Assembly: GCA_934636305.1 (NCBI GenBank)
Contig: CAKUAM010000036.1
Location: forward strand, 1-18,465
Reading direction: 5' to 3'
DNA from: an uncultured Oscillospiraceae bacterium
GTDB taxonomy: Bacteria; Bacillota; Clostridia; Oscillospirales; Oscillospiraceae
Length of the DNA stretch: 18,465 nt
Part shown: piece by piece, positions 1 to 9,028 of the stretch
Layout: every line of letters begins with the position of its first letter
How positions within the stretch are numbered: position 1 is the first letter of the stretch
Notes under the pieces: model-generated
The model's input: only the letters and a program-made list of their open reading frames with translations
Told to the model about the DNA's origin: nothing
The model's database searches: none
Program-made: the position numbers and the translations under genes

Positions 1-43
1 CGCGCCGCCGGAGGCTGAACAAAGTTGAAGCTTTCAGCAACAT
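1..43 (-). CDS. possible start of a further downstream gene (partial)
   Basis: After the stop codon of the lipoprotein gene there is an ATG at 43-41 followed by 14 open codons to the window edge, reading MLLKASTLFSLRRR. The upstream stretch CAGGATGAG is only a weak ribosome binding site. If real, this gene would continue the operon. Too little is visible to assign a function, and the stretch could equally be noncoding. Confidence 0.2.
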   Translation of the reverse strand, partial: MLLKASTLFSLRRR

Positions 44-76
44 CTCATCCTGTTCAGACAGCTTCCAGAGAAATTT

Positions 77-1030
77 TTATTTAGAAACATCGCTCATATC
101 ATAGAGCGTTGTTTTGCCGTCTCTCTGCCGTTGAATGGCTGCAAGCGCATAGAGTGCCTGCGTTGTGGCCATCAAATCTGCCTCCCCGTCCAGCGTGTGG
201 GCAAAGCTCCCATCCTCCTGTGCAAAGCGCAGCAGCACGTCCTCCAACGTCGCACCATGTTTGGCAAAGCGTTCATCATCCAGTGAAATGCCCAACTCCG
301 TCAGCGCCACAATGACCTGACAGACCGATTCGCTGTTTACCTCCTCCCAGGAGATAAACGTCCCGTCCGGCTCCTGCTGCCACGCCAGCCACGCAAGGCC
401 ACGCTCCACAGCATCCGAAACAGCCGTATCACTGCGGTATTTTGCCAGCGCCTGCAGCGCCATTGCCGTCAGATCCACATCGGACGCACCGCTGCCAAGC
501 CCCCAGCCGCCATCGTCATCCTGTCGGGACAGGATCTCCTTCACATAGCCCTCGCGCGTCGCCTGGACTGCGGCGTCCGGATTCTCCGGGATTTCATACT
601 GCGCAGAATCAAGCGCCAGCAGCGCGAAGATCGCACCATTGACCCCCTGCAGCGTAGCCCGCTCCAGATCGGCCAGCGGCACAAGCAGATTATAGCCGCC
701 CACGTCGCGCGGGTCGCGGCCGATGGCCGTCAGGGCCAGCACCAGCCGGGAATACTCGGTGTATTTATTCTCGCTGAGCCGTCCCCCGGCCGCCTGTACC
801 GCCGCCCCGACATTGGCGTAATAGGTTTCGTAATACTTCCCGGAGCCCTGCACACCAGACCGTGCAAGGCCGAACACCGTCCAGTCGCCGCTCAGCGAGC
901 CGTATGTCGGCTCCGGCGTGGCCGCCATGAGATAGGCTGCTGTCCGTTCCAGAGGTGTCTTTGCCGCGCTGCAGGCAGAAAGCAGGAGCAGTCCTGCAAG
1001 GAGCAGTGCCACGATTCGTGTTTTTTTCAT
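77..1030 (-). CDS. lipoprotein with prenyltransferase/squalene-oxidase-like alpha/alpha-barrel domain
   Basis: Predicted membrane-anchored, outward-facing lipoprotein of 317 residues. The N-terminus has MKKTR, a hydrophobic stretch and the lipobox LLSAC with Cys20 as the lipidation site. The rest is helical, with three QW-like motifs typical of squalene-cyclase/prenyltransferase-type barrels: QDDDGGWG (170-177), QQEPDGTF (218-225) and AQEDGSF (270-276). Between them lie helices with the signatures DVDLTAMALQAL and ADLMATTQALYALAA. No DxDD-type catalytic motif is visible, so it is probably a binding or scaffold domain rather than a terpene cyclase. Intrinsic factor and transcobalamin use a similar barrel. 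The start was set at 1030, not the upstream ATG at 1063, because AAGGGAG sits 7 nt before it and it gives a clean signal peptide. The start overlaps the preceding stop as ATGA, so translation is likely coupled. The ligand is unknown. Confidence 0.9.
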   Translation of the reverse strand: MKKTRIVALLLAGLLLLSACSAAKTPLERTAAYLMAATPEPTYGSLSGDWTVFGLARSGVQGSGKYYETYYANVGAAVQAAGGRLSENKYTEYSRLVLALTAIGRDPRDVGGYNLLVPLADLERATLQGVNGAIFALLALDSAQYEIPENPDAAVQATREGYVKEILSRQDDDGGWGLGSGASDVDLTAMALQALAKYRSDTAVSDAVERGLAWLAWQQEPDGTFISWEEVNSESVCQVIVALTELGISLDDERFAKHGATLEDVLLRFAQEDGSFAHTLDGEADLMATTQALYALAAIQRQRDGKTTLYDMSDVSK

Positions 1031-4000
1031 TCCGCAGCTCCCTTTACGGCCGTTTTCATACAAACGGGCTTTCCATTCTCATCGAGCAGAAACAGCAGAA
1101 TCTTCGCGCTGTCCTTCTGCAGCGCCAGTACATCCGCATTTCGCAGCGCCTGCGCGTGCGTCATACGGCCATTTGCATCATAACAGACGGCAAGCAGCAT
1201 CTGCCCCTCCTGAAACGCTCCGGTCACGGTCAGCTTACCGCTGACAGCTGCATAGCTCCACGCAAGATTACCAATGGTCCCGGTCTGCGCGCTTTCCCGC
1301 ACTGTGATCGGAATTTCAATCGTGGGGAATCTCGTTTCTACACCAGCTGTCGAGCTTCTGTCATCCTCCGTCCTGTCATGATAGAGCCCATCCGGCACGT
1401 CCAGCCGCAGCGTCACGGCGTCCATTCCTTCTGTCACAGTCTGATCGGACGGCAGCATCCGCGCCGTAACATTGCGCTTTGTGCCGTTTTTATAGACCGC
1501 AGTAACCTGGAGACTACCGAGGTCAAAGGCGTCGCCGCTGTCGTATTCGGTCACGGCCACGCCGGTCTGCTCATAATGATCCAGCATACTGCCGTAGGCC
1601 ATAAGATAGCCGGTGTCATTTTTGAAGTACATTGTGCCGTTTTCATCCACAATCGGGCTGCAAATGGCATACTGCGCCTGTACGCCGGTCGGTGTGAAAA
1701 TCGTATAGGCGGTTTCCTGCAGGCTCCCGGTTTCCGGGCTGATCTCCGCCGTCAGCAGATCCGCCGCCGTCTGGCCTGCCTGGTCGCGCAGGACGCGCAG
1801 CTTACCCGGCGTGTAGTTGTCGAAGAAATAAACGTACACGTATCCATTTTCCTTCTCATAGCCCGTTGTCAGAAGGCCGCTTGTCTGCGGGTAGCCCTGT
1901 GTCTGCACGCGATAGGCAATGGACATCTTGCCGTCAAGGTCGATCACCGTGATATTGTGGCCGGTATACATTTTGAACTGGCTGCTGCCGCTCACACCGA
2001 CATAGGCCCGGCCATTGTATACAACCGGCGTGGATGTACTCATTGCCGCGCTTTTTGCGTTTCCATTCTGCAGCGCAAGCGTTTCGCTCTGTGCAATGCT
2101 CCGCTTGTCCGCCGACAGCGTAATCCGGATGAAATCACCGCCCTTGCTGGTGGCATAATAGGCATCCGTTGCCGCGTCGTAGCAGACAGAGCTGCGTACA
2201 TCGCCGCAAAATCCGCTCCGATTATCCAGCTTTTCGCCGGTTCTGGCATCCAGCAGCAGAATCTGCCCTGTCATATGGTCATATCCGCTGTACCCATCGT
2301 CCGTGCCGACCAGCAGCACCCCATCGCCCACATACGCGCCGGCCCAGTAAAAACCGCCCTTTTGCGCATAGGTCCAGGATGCAGGCTTTTCCTCATTTTC
2401 CTGCGTGGGATCTTCATCCGTCACAGACAGGCAGACATAGTTGGCCTTTTTCGTCTCCCCGCCCCAGAATCCGGTGTAGAGATAGCCATCCCGCACGGTG
2501 ATCGGGCAATTCGGCTGCCCGCCAAGCGGATCGGTGTAGACCCAGAGCGATTTCAGCGTTACCGCGTCAAAGGCCTGGATCTGTCCATCCCGCAGGCCGA
2601 CGAATACCATGCCGCCGCTGTAGGTTGGCGGCACAATGGAATAGCTGGAATTGCTCACCATGGTTCCCGTCGCCAACGTCTTTCCCGTGTCCGGATCGAT
2701 CCGGTAAATGTGATTCCCGGAGTATGTGATGAGCGCGTCACCTGCGAGGATCGGGCAGCCAACCGCATCCTTGCCATAACCGCTGCCAATCTGCACCGCC
2801 CAGTAAAGCGTCCCGTCGTCCGCATAGATGGGCGTCCTTGCCGCTGTCACACCATTGTTGCTGTAGGCTGCAGCGCCCGGCTTGCCGGTATCATACTGTG
2901 TTCCGCGGAAATCCGCCCACGCTGCACCAAGCGCCGTCTGCAGGCGGTCATTGCCCGGCGCAGCAGACAGTGCAACCAAAATCGTCTCTGCGGTGCTCTG
3001 GCTGCGGGCAACTGCAAATGCACCGGTCGCAGAAACCATTCCAAGCTCCACGATTTGCCCATCGTCGCTTATCCGCATCGCGCCGCCCTGGCCGACATAG
3101 CCGGTTTTGGTAACGAAGTAGTCATAAACGAAGCCCTTGGACAGCGCAAAGCTGCCGTCCGACCGCTTCTGCAGCGGCTGGTTGGCGCTGTGCTCCCGCA
3201 GAAATACAAGTGCCTCTGCCGGCTCCGCCTGAATACGGACAGCCGTACTCTGCTGCTTGTGGACAGTCAGCGTAATCGTCGTGGCTTCTTCAGCCGGCAC
3301 AAGGCGGTTTGAAACCTGAATGGGAATGCAGTCATCCACCTCGGTTCCGCTCAGCGCCACCGAAATGGTTCCAGCGGCCGGAACCGTTTCGCCGCCCGCA
3401 CTCACAGCATATCCGGACTCCTGCTGGCCGTAGACCAGATTTTCCGTGTAGGTGCCGCACTGCAGCTCCAGGCTTGTCGCAGCAGACGGCACCCAGAGCG
3501 TATATTCCGTCACAGACGGTGTGTATTTCTTTGTCCCGTCGCTGCCCTGCAGCTCCACCTCGCTGCCGCCGCACGATGCCTTCAGACTGCTCAGAGAGAA
3601 GCTCCGCTGCAGCGTCACAAGATAATCGGTATAATATTTCACGCTGCCTGCCGTCCGCGACAAACGGAAGGTCAGCAGATTGCCCAGCGCATTTCCGGAC
3701 AGAACCGCCTGCCGCAGCGAAACGCCAAGGTCGCTGCCGCTGGTCAGGGGTGTCTCCTGTATTTTCCCGTAATTATTTCCATCTGCGGCCATTTTTGCAT
3801 ACTGCACCGTGCATGTTCCATCTGCAAATCCGGCCCACGCCGCCACAGTATATGCGTAGTCCGATACCGTCACGGTATACTGATGCACCGCCGGCGCAAA
3901 GCCCGGCGACAGGGTATACGCCTTGGGATTTTTATATTCCGCGCTTGCGCCGAGCGCAAGTGACTGCAGCTGGGCATCCGTCGGGACATCGATACTGCTG

Positions 4001-5664
4001 AAGCTCGCTGCGTTTTCCAGCTTAAAGGTCGCTGTCGCGTGATAATAGGTATCCTTCGTTGCCACGTAGGTGTAGGTTTCCCCGCTGACCAGCGTATAGA
4101 AATAGGACTTCCCGCCGGTCGTGCTGTTGCGCTCACTGTCATAGTCGAGCACCTCACCGGCTGCATTTGTCACACAGAGCGTCACGTCGCTTGCCGTATT
4201 GAAGGTCGCGCGCTTGCCCTCGCCGGGCCGCAGCGTCAGCGTATAGTGATTTTCATATCCGCCGCCCGAAACTGTCACATCCACTGTCGTATTGCCCTGC
4301 ATTGTCACCGGAATGCCCTGCCCGGATGCAATTGCAACCCCGCCGACCTGAATCGTATAGCCGGGCCTTGCCGCTGTCGGGCAGATATTCACGCTGCTCA
4401 GTGTGTTGAGAATCTTATACGTATAACTGGTCTGCAGCGGAGAAAATGCCCCCTCCTCCGCAGCCTGTGCAATCTGCTTTTTCCCGTTGGCGCTTGCGGC
4501 AGTCACGCTCAGGGAAGCAAGCGTCGGCATCCGGTCAAGGCGCAGCGTCAGCGTCATGCGCTGTGTGCAGCCCGCTTCCTCCCGGTCAAGGGAAAACACC
4601 ACCGTGTTCCCCTCCGTCCCAGGCTGGAGAACATCCAGGATCGAGGAAATTCTGCTGTCCTCGGTAAAGGACGTGTCGTATGTAGTTCCGGATGCCCCTG
4701 TGTAGCGCACACACAGTGCAGCATCCGCCGGTGCCTCTCCGCTGCGGCGCACATGCGCATAGAGCTTCCCGGTAAAGGCGTCCGGAATTGCCGCCGTTGC
4801 CGTGTGCGCATCCAGCCGGAGCGTATAGCGTCCGTCATCGAAGCTTGCGTCATTGTCGTTGGTTGAGGACAGCGCAAACGCGGTCTCATCAAACCAGCTG
4901 CCCGTGGGCAGCTGCAGCCCGGTGATCCGGGCAGCGCCTGTAATGTTCTGCGTCATGCTGGCCTCGCGCTGCTCCTTCCGCGCAGTAATCGTATACTGCC
5001 CTGCCGGAAGCTGCAGAACGCCGTTTTCCGCCGTATACACACGGCCATATTCATTTTCCGCCGTGATGACGCAGTCATCTTCCGAGGCAGAAACCGTCAC
5101 GCGGCAGGCTGCCCCGGTCAGGCTGTTTTTGTAATCCTGAATAGCCTTGGCCAGCTCCGCAGCGCGTGTTTCCGCCGCGTCGTCGGAAATTCCGCAATAG
5201 GCGGCAAGCGCCTGCGCATAGCTGGCCTGTACAGCGGCGCGGACGTCCGCTTCTTCTCCCGCATAATCTGCCAGCGCCTGCATCAAAGCCTGCCGGCCCG
5301 CGCCGATGCGTCCGTCGCCGGCCGCGCCATAAAAGGCAAAGAATGTTACATCTTCGGCCAGATCGGTCAGCGAACGCTTTGCCGGAACGCCCGCATACGT
5401 ATATTCGCCCTGTACGCCCGCAATCTCGGTGACAAAGCCGCTGCTGCCGTCAAAGGTCAGCCCGATCCCAGCCTCCTGCAGCGCATCAAGAATCGTCTGA
5501 TTGGGGGAATACGCAATTTTCTTTGGCGCAGCCACCAGCTTTTCATCTGTTTCCGCAGAGAAATAGAAGTATTCGCCGCCATTTTCTGCAAGCGCAATGA
5601 CCGGGAAGCACCCAATCAGGAGCGCAAGCAGCAGCAGCGCAGAAATAAACCGTTTGAATTTCAT
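1027..5664 (-). CDS. large secreted protein with cadherin-like, PEGA-like, PQQ-type beta-propeller and Ig-like domains
   Basis: Exported protein of 1545 residues. A Sec signal peptide (about 1-26, ending VIALA) leads into a DUF4430-like segment (30-113, with TILDALQEA), a helical FIVAR-like stretch (about 116-183), and several cadherin-like beta-sandwich repeats (about 256-375, 379-480, 565-686, 689-803). PEGA-like segments lie at about 481-562 and 808-878. A PQQ-type beta-propeller follows (about 930-1358), then a bacterial Ig-like domain (1362-1456) and a short C-terminal beta domain. The PQQ fold here probably indicates a binding or scaffold propeller, since no dehydrogenase features are seen. 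Motifs such as LSVTDEDP, KGGFYWAG, LLTTGYE and MYFKNDTGYL match the SLH protein at 13760-18465 almost exactly. Unlike that protein it has no SLH, LPXTG or lipobox, so it is either released or held by a partner. GGGAGG precedes the ATG by 7 nt, and the gap to the upstream gene is 13 bp. Confidence 0.93.
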   Translation of the reverse strand: MKFKRFISALLLLALLIGCFPVIALAENGGEYFYFSAETDEKLVAAPKKIAYSPNQTILDALQEAGIGLTFDGSSGFVTEIAGVQGEYTYAGVPAKRSLTDLAEDVTFFAFYGAAGDGRIGAGRQALMQALADYAGEEADVRAAVQASYAQALAAYCGISDDAAETRAAELAKAIQDYKNSLTGAACRVTVSASEDDCVITAENEYGRVYTAENGVLQLPAGQYTITARKEQREASMTQNITGAARITGLQLPTGSWFDETAFALSSTNDNDASFDDGRYTLRLDAHTATAAIPDAFTGKLYAHVRRSGEAPADAALCVRYTGASGTTYDTSFTEDSRISSILDVLQPGTEGNTVVFSLDREEAGCTQRMTLTLRLDRMPTLASLSVTAASANGKKQIAQAAEEGAFSPLQTSYTYKILNTLSSVNICPTAARPGYTIQVGGVAIASGQGIPVTMQGNTTVDVTVSGGGYENHYTLTLRPGEGKRATFNTASDVTLCVTNAAGEVLDYDSERNSTTGGKSYFYTLVSGETYTYVATKDTYYHATATFKLENAASFSSIDVPTDAQLQSLALGASAEYKNPKAYTLSPGFAPAVHQYTVTVSDYAYTVAAWAGFADGTCTVQYAKMAADGNNYGKIQETPLTSGSDLGVSLRQAVLSGNALGNLLTFRLSRTAGSVKYYTDYLVTLQRSFSLSSLKASCGGSEVELQGSDGTKKYTPSVTEYTLWVPSAATSLELQCGTYTENLVYGQQESGYAVSAGGETVPAAGTISVALSGTEVDDCIPIQVSNRLVPAEEATTITLTVHKQQSTAVRIQAEPAEALVFLREHSANQPLQKRSDGSFALSKGFVYDYFVTKTGYVGQGGAMRISDDGQIVELGMVSATGAFAVARSQSTAETILVALSAAPGNDRLQTALGAAWADFRGTQYDTGKPGAAAYSNNGVTAARTPIYADDGTLYWAVQIGSGYGKDAVGCPILAGDALITYSGNHIYRIDPDTGKTLATGTMVSNSSYSIVPPTYSGGMVFVGLRDGQIQAFDAVTLKSLWVYTDPLGGQPNCPITVRDGYLYTGFWGGETKKANYVCLSVTDEDPTQENEEKPASWTYAQKGGFYWAGAYVGDGVLLVGTDDGYSGYDHMTGQILLLDARTGEKLDNRSGFCGDVRSSVCYDAATDAYYATSKGGDFIRITLSADKRSIAQSETLALQNGNAKSAAMSTSTPVVYNGRAYVGVSGSSQFKMYTGHNITVIDLDGKMSIAYRVQTQGYPQTSGLLTTGYEKENGYVYVYFFDNYTPGKLRVLRDQAGQTAADLLTAEISPETGSLQETAYTIFTPTGVQAQYAICSPIVDENGTMYFKNDTGYLMAYGSMLDHYEQTGVAVTEYDSGDAFDLGSLQVTAVYKNGTKRNVTARMLPSDQTVTEGMDAVTLRLDVPDGLYHDRTEDDRSSTAGVETRFPTIEIPITVRESAQTGTIGNLAWSYAAVSGKLTVTGAFQEGQMLLAVCYDANGRMTHAQALRNADVLALQKDSAKILLFLLDENGKPVCMKTAVKGAAE

Positions 5665-5677
5665 TGTGATCCTCCCA

Positions 5678-7912
5678 TCAGTACAGGCAATCCAGCCATT
5701 TGAGGCGCAGCTTTCTCAGAAATTTCGTGTTGGCTCTCAGCAGATCCAGCGCTGTTTTGCGGAAGCTCTGCATTGCCTCATATTCGGCGCCGGCCACCGT
5801 TTTTGAGGAAAAGAGCGCCTTTTCGTTCAATAAAACCATGCGTTGCAGCCACTCTGCGTTCTCCTCGCCAAACCGCTCCCGCATCGGGGCATAGAGCGCA
5901 AGCATGGAGCCGTTTCTCCGGTTGAGGCCAAGGGCAGAAAGGAGCCGCGCGGCGTCAGAAAACAGACTGGAAACAGCCTCGGCACGGTCCGGATTCTCAA
6001 ATGTCTTTTTACGTCTTTGCAGAACGATATGATGTCTTATGAGAAGAAGCAGCACGCACAGCAGCAAAATCCCAGCCACAAGCAGGAGCCAGAATACGGG
6101 CTTATGGAGAAGTCCTGTGCGCTGGCCGCCGTCCGGGGTGTTGTCCTCCGAACTGTCCGGCTCGGCGTCGTCCTGTTCCCGCTCCTGTCCCTCCGTTACG
6201 CGCGGGCCGTCGCCGTTGCCTTCTTTTCCTGCGCCAACCGGCTTGATGCCGCTCTCGGTCTGCTCGGCGGAGAGGTCCTCCAAACCCGGCGTCAGCGCCA
6301 GCGGCAGCCAGCCCACGCCGTCCTGATAGACCTCGACCCAGGCACCCGCGGCACTTGCGTCTGCATTCGTCGGCTCGTTTTCTGCTGTCTTAACCGTGTA
6401 CCCCTCGACATAGCGGGCAGGGATGCCGTAGTACCGCAGCGCCAAGGCCGCAACGGTAGCATATTGATATGTCGTGCCGTCCGCGGTATCCGCCAGCGGC
6501 AGCGCAATGTCGCCGCTTCCGTCAAAGCAGCGCTCCAAAAAGGTCAGCGCGGCCGTCTGCGCCTGCTCTTTCGTCAGGCTGTCTGCCAGGCCGTAGCTCT
6601 CACAACAGCCGTCCAGCACCGCACCAAGCTGTGCGCGGAACTCCGCAGGAACGTCCAGCGCGTAGGAATACACGAACGCGCGGTACGCGCTTTCCATTTG
6701 CAGATACGTGCCTACGCCGTTAGACGTATCATTTTGCAGGAAGTCCAGCAGCTCCGGCAGAATCGTCTGTGCGTCCGAAACCGTCTCATAGGAATAGCCG
6801 CGCTCACCGCGCAGACCGGTTGTTTCGACCGCAGACGGCCGAATTCTGTTTTTCGCCAGTCCTGCGCGCTCCGGCAGCACCGTACACGGCTCGTAGCGGT
6901 ACAGGCTGCACCCGGTGAGGTTCTGGACGCTGACGCTGCCGGACTGGTAATTGCCCATCAGCCGCGCGGCTGTTGCCAACTGACTCTGCGGATAGAAGCC
7001 GGACTGATGCAGCCAGTAGAAGAGGTCTTTTTCCTCTGCGGCGGTTTCTGCGTCCAGCGTTGACCATACGCCGTTTTCGTATGTATCACCGACAAAGCCG
7101 CGCAGATAGAGCGTCTGCGCCGTATCCGCCGTGACAGACAGAATGGTATCTGTACTTTCTGTCTGTGTGACTGGCTCGGACAAATCGCCCTCCGGCAGAG
7201 CTTCTTCCGCTTTTTCATAGCGCCAGTGATGCAGGCTATCCTTCGCATTCCGAGAAAAATCCTGCATTACATCTGTCTGCATGCAAATTGCGGCAATACT
7301 CACCACAATTACACCGCACACGAGAGAACCGACTGCGGATACCGCATTTTTTTGCCATGCGAGCAGCAGGACACTGATTCCGGCCGCCACCAGAAGCCAC
7401 ACCGTACCATGGACGAGTGCTGCCGCGACAGTCAGCGCCATGAGCAGCGCCGAGGCAGGAACCGGCACCCTGGCAAGGAGCAGACTGAGCGCAGCAAGGA
7501 GCAGCCCCAGAAAGGCCGCAGCAAGCCAAAGGCCGGTGCCGTTGGTCTCCGCCAGCGGCAGAAGGATTCCTGTCTCCGCTGCCCAGAGGCCGCGCAGCAT
7601 GTTCCATGCCGCGCCGAAGCCGCTCAGAAGCTGGGCATGAACGAGGCATGCCGTTATTATGAGGAGCACAAGGGCAATGGGAAGTACCATGGTCTCCTTA
7701 TGCACATGCTTTGCGGCTGTAAAAATGGCAAGGAACAGGAGCCCGGCCGAAAAGAGCGGCAATGCACTTTGCAGGCCTGCAGCGGTAATGAGCAGCCCCG
7801 CAAGGGCGCAGAAGATGAGCGCCGCCGGGATCGTAACCGTAAGCAGCTCAGATGAAATTGTCTGCGGCTTCTGGCAGGCTCCGATATGGAGGCCGGATAA
7901 TTTCTGTTTCAT
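5678..7912 (-). CDS. multi-pass membrane protein with catalytically inactive transglutaminase-like domain
   Basis: A 744-residue protein with the TgpA-like layout. About seven or eight hydrophobic segments lie between residues 24 and 211, followed by an extracytoplasmic transglutaminase-like domain (about 400-545), a Pro/Glu/Asp-rich linker, one further transmembrane helix (605-627) and a cytoplasmic tail. The family core is recognisable from the strings RYYGIPARYVEGY and GAWVEVYQDGVGWLP. The three catalytic positions are all replaced. The Cys of GYCxxFA is Thr481 (DGTTYQYA), the His of HAWVEVY is Gly523, and the Asp of GWxPxDPT is Ala539. The domain therefore should not catalyse transamidation or proteolysis; a binding or scaffold role is inferred. 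It follows the DUF58 gene by 9 bp and precedes the secreted 1545-residue protein by 13 bp, in the usual MoxR-DUF58-transglutaminase order. The reading frame is intact, so this is a pseudoenzyme rather than a pseudogene. Confidence 0.92.
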   Translation of the reverse strand: MKQKLSGLHIGACQKPQTISSELLTVTIPAALIFCALAGLLITAAGLQSALPLFSAGLLFLAIFTAAKHVHKETMVLPIALVLLIITACLVHAQLLSGFGAAWNMLRGLWAAETGILLPLAETNGTGLWLAAAFLGLLLAALSLLLARVPVPASALLMALTVAAALVHGTVWLLVAAGISVLLLAWQKNAVSAVGSLVCGVIVVSIAAICMQTDVMQDFSRNAKDSLHHWRYEKAEEALPEGDLSEPVTQTESTDTILSVTADTAQTLYLRGFVGDTYENGVWSTLDAETAAEEKDLFYWLHQSGFYPQSQLATAARLMGNYQSGSVSVQNLTGCSLYRYEPCTVLPERAGLAKNRIRPSAVETTGLRGERGYSYETVSDAQTILPELLDFLQNDTSNGVGTYLQMESAYRAFVYSYALDVPAEFRAQLGAVLDGCCESYGLADSLTKEQAQTAALTFLERCFDGSGDIALPLADTADGTTYQYATVAALALRYYGIPARYVEGYTVKTAENEPTNADASAAGAWVEVYQDGVGWLPLALTPGLEDLSAEQTESGIKPVGAGKEGNGDGPRVTEGQEREQDDAEPDSSEDNTPDGGQRTGLLHKPVFWLLLVAGILLLCVLLLLIRHHIVLQRRKKTFENPDRAEAVSSLFSDAARLLSALGLNRRNGSMLALYAPMRERFGEENAEWLQRMVLLNEKALFSSKTVAGAEYEAMQSFRKTALDLLRANTKFLRKLRLKWLDCLY

Positions 7913-7916
7913 ATGG

Positions 7917-7924
7917 CCTCCTTA
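7917..7924 (-). promoter_or_regulatory. ribosome binding site fused to the upstream stop codon
   Basis: On the minus strand TAAGGAGG contains both the TAA stop of the DUF58 gene and a full AAGGAGG ribosome binding site, 4 nt before the ATG of the transglutaminase-like gene. A ribosome ending on DUF58 would sit directly over this site, which favours coupled translation of the two membrane proteins. Confidence 0.8.
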
Positions 7925-9028
7925 GATGGTCAGCTCTGAGAGCTGATTTTCGTAATCCGTCTCAGTATAGTCCACGCCGCAGACAAGCGGCGTAAGATGC
8001 CCCAGCGCAGAAAGCTCCGCCGGCGCAGGGCGCTCGCCGCTGAGATAGACCAGGTGGGAAAAGGCCCCGGCAGGGACCGTCTGCAGCAGCTGCTGCGCAC
8101 CGGAAAGACCGGCCTCAGGTTTTGCCGTCAGCAGTCGCGGCAGGAGCGCAATCAGCGCATCCAGATCACGGACAAGATGGCGGACCAGCTGTCCATGCTC
8201 GTTCCAGCAAAGGGTAAACTGCACAGACTGGGAAAGCAGGCTCCGGCAGAGGGAGACAAGGATCTCCGCCTCCGCATCGGTGCGGGCGGCAGTGGGATGT
8301 TCCTCTGTGCGCTCCCAGAATACCGCCGCAGAGCGCGTAATCGGCAGCGACGGATCTTTGACGATCAGCTTGCCGTATTTCTGGCTGAGCTTCCAATGCA
8401 CCTGACGCGGGCTGTCGCCGGGAATATAGTCCCGAATCTGGAAAATTTCCGACAGATCGGCGCCGGCGCGCTCAGCCGAATAGTCCTCGGCTTCTTCCAC
8501 GCGGGCCGACGCCGCCGTGAGGATGAGCGACTGCGGGAAGGTATCCGGCTGGATAACTGCGGCGGCATGCGCGTCAATCCTGGCCTTTGCGCCGATGAGG
8601 CCGAAGCAGTCATACAGGCGCACAGACTCCACCGTCAGGTGGATACGGCCGCAGAATGTGCTGCCAAAGGCCGCACGGACAGTCTGCGTGCGCTTTGGCC
8701 AGACGCCGCAGGAAAGATTTATGGCTTGTGCTTCACCGTTCAGCTGGTTTTCCAGGCGCACACGGCAGGCAATCTGACACAGAGGCAGCCACGTTGGGTT
8801 CTGCACGGTCAGCTCCGCCGCTCCGCTCTCTGCCTTGCGGAGATTCACAGGCAGCTTCGCTGTCAGCCGGATTCTTTTCGCCGCGTACAGGTTGGCCGGC
8901 AGGCACAAAAGCGGCAGCAGCACCAGGCATGCCGCAAGGCCAAGCGCGATGGGGCTGGCCGTCTGCACGGCAAGGATCAGAAGGCCAAACAGAAGCAGCA
9001 GCCAGACAAGTTTTCGGACAGCTTTCAT
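7922..9028 (-). CDS. DUF58 domain membrane protein
   Basis: A 368-residue protein with two N-terminal transmembrane helices (about 8-26 and 28-48) and a large soluble part. The DUF58 signature is present around residues 193-229: FQIRDYIPGDSPRQVHWKLS followed by GKLIVKDPSLP. DUF58 proteins commonly pair with MoxR ATPases and transglutaminase-like proteins, and are thought to help assemble or mature extracytoplasmic proteins. The biochemical role is not established. No clear metal-binding DxSxS motif is seen in the C-terminal part, where many relatives have a von Willebrand A-like fold. The ATG at 9028 was chosen because it overlaps the MoxR stop as TGATG. A GTG three bases upstream (9031) is an alternative that adds one residue. 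The ribosome binding site is weak, which is consistent with coupling to MoxR translation. Confidence 0.92.
   Translation of the reverse strand: MKAVRKLVWLLLLFGLLILAVQTASPIALGLAACLVLLPLLCLPANLYAAKRIRLTAKLPVNLRKAESGAAELTVQNPTWLPLCQIACRVRLENQLNGEAQAINLSCGVWPKRTQTVRAAFGSTFCGRIHLTVESVRLYDCFGLIGAKARIDAHAAAVIQPDTFPQSLILTAASARVEEAEDYSAERAGADLSEIFQIRDYIPGDSPRQVHWKLSQKYGKLIVKDPSLPITRSAAVFWERTEEHPTAARTDAEAEILVSLCRSLLSQSVQFTLCWNEHGQLVRHLVRDLDALIALLPRLLTAKPEAGLSGAQQLLQTVPAGAFSHLVYLSGERPAPAELSALGHLTPLVCGVDYTETDYENQLSELTI

Noticed and set aside
77..1063. The longer start of the lipoprotein at 1063
   Set aside because: It would place 11 polar residues before the lipoprotein signal peptide, whereas the start at 1030 has an AAGGGAG site at 7 nt and overlaps the upstream stop as ATGA.
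1591..2877. The propeller read as a PQQ-dependent dehydrogenase
   Set aside because: No dehydrogenase catalytic or cofactor-binding features are visible, and the propeller is embedded among adhesive-type beta domains. Only the fold is supported.
955..3312. A 785-codon open frame on the plus strand, antisense to the propeller region
   Set aside because: Composition is shadow-like (Arg, His, Ile and Cys-rich), with no domain or signal peptide, while the minus strand carries a clear paralogue of another protein in the window.
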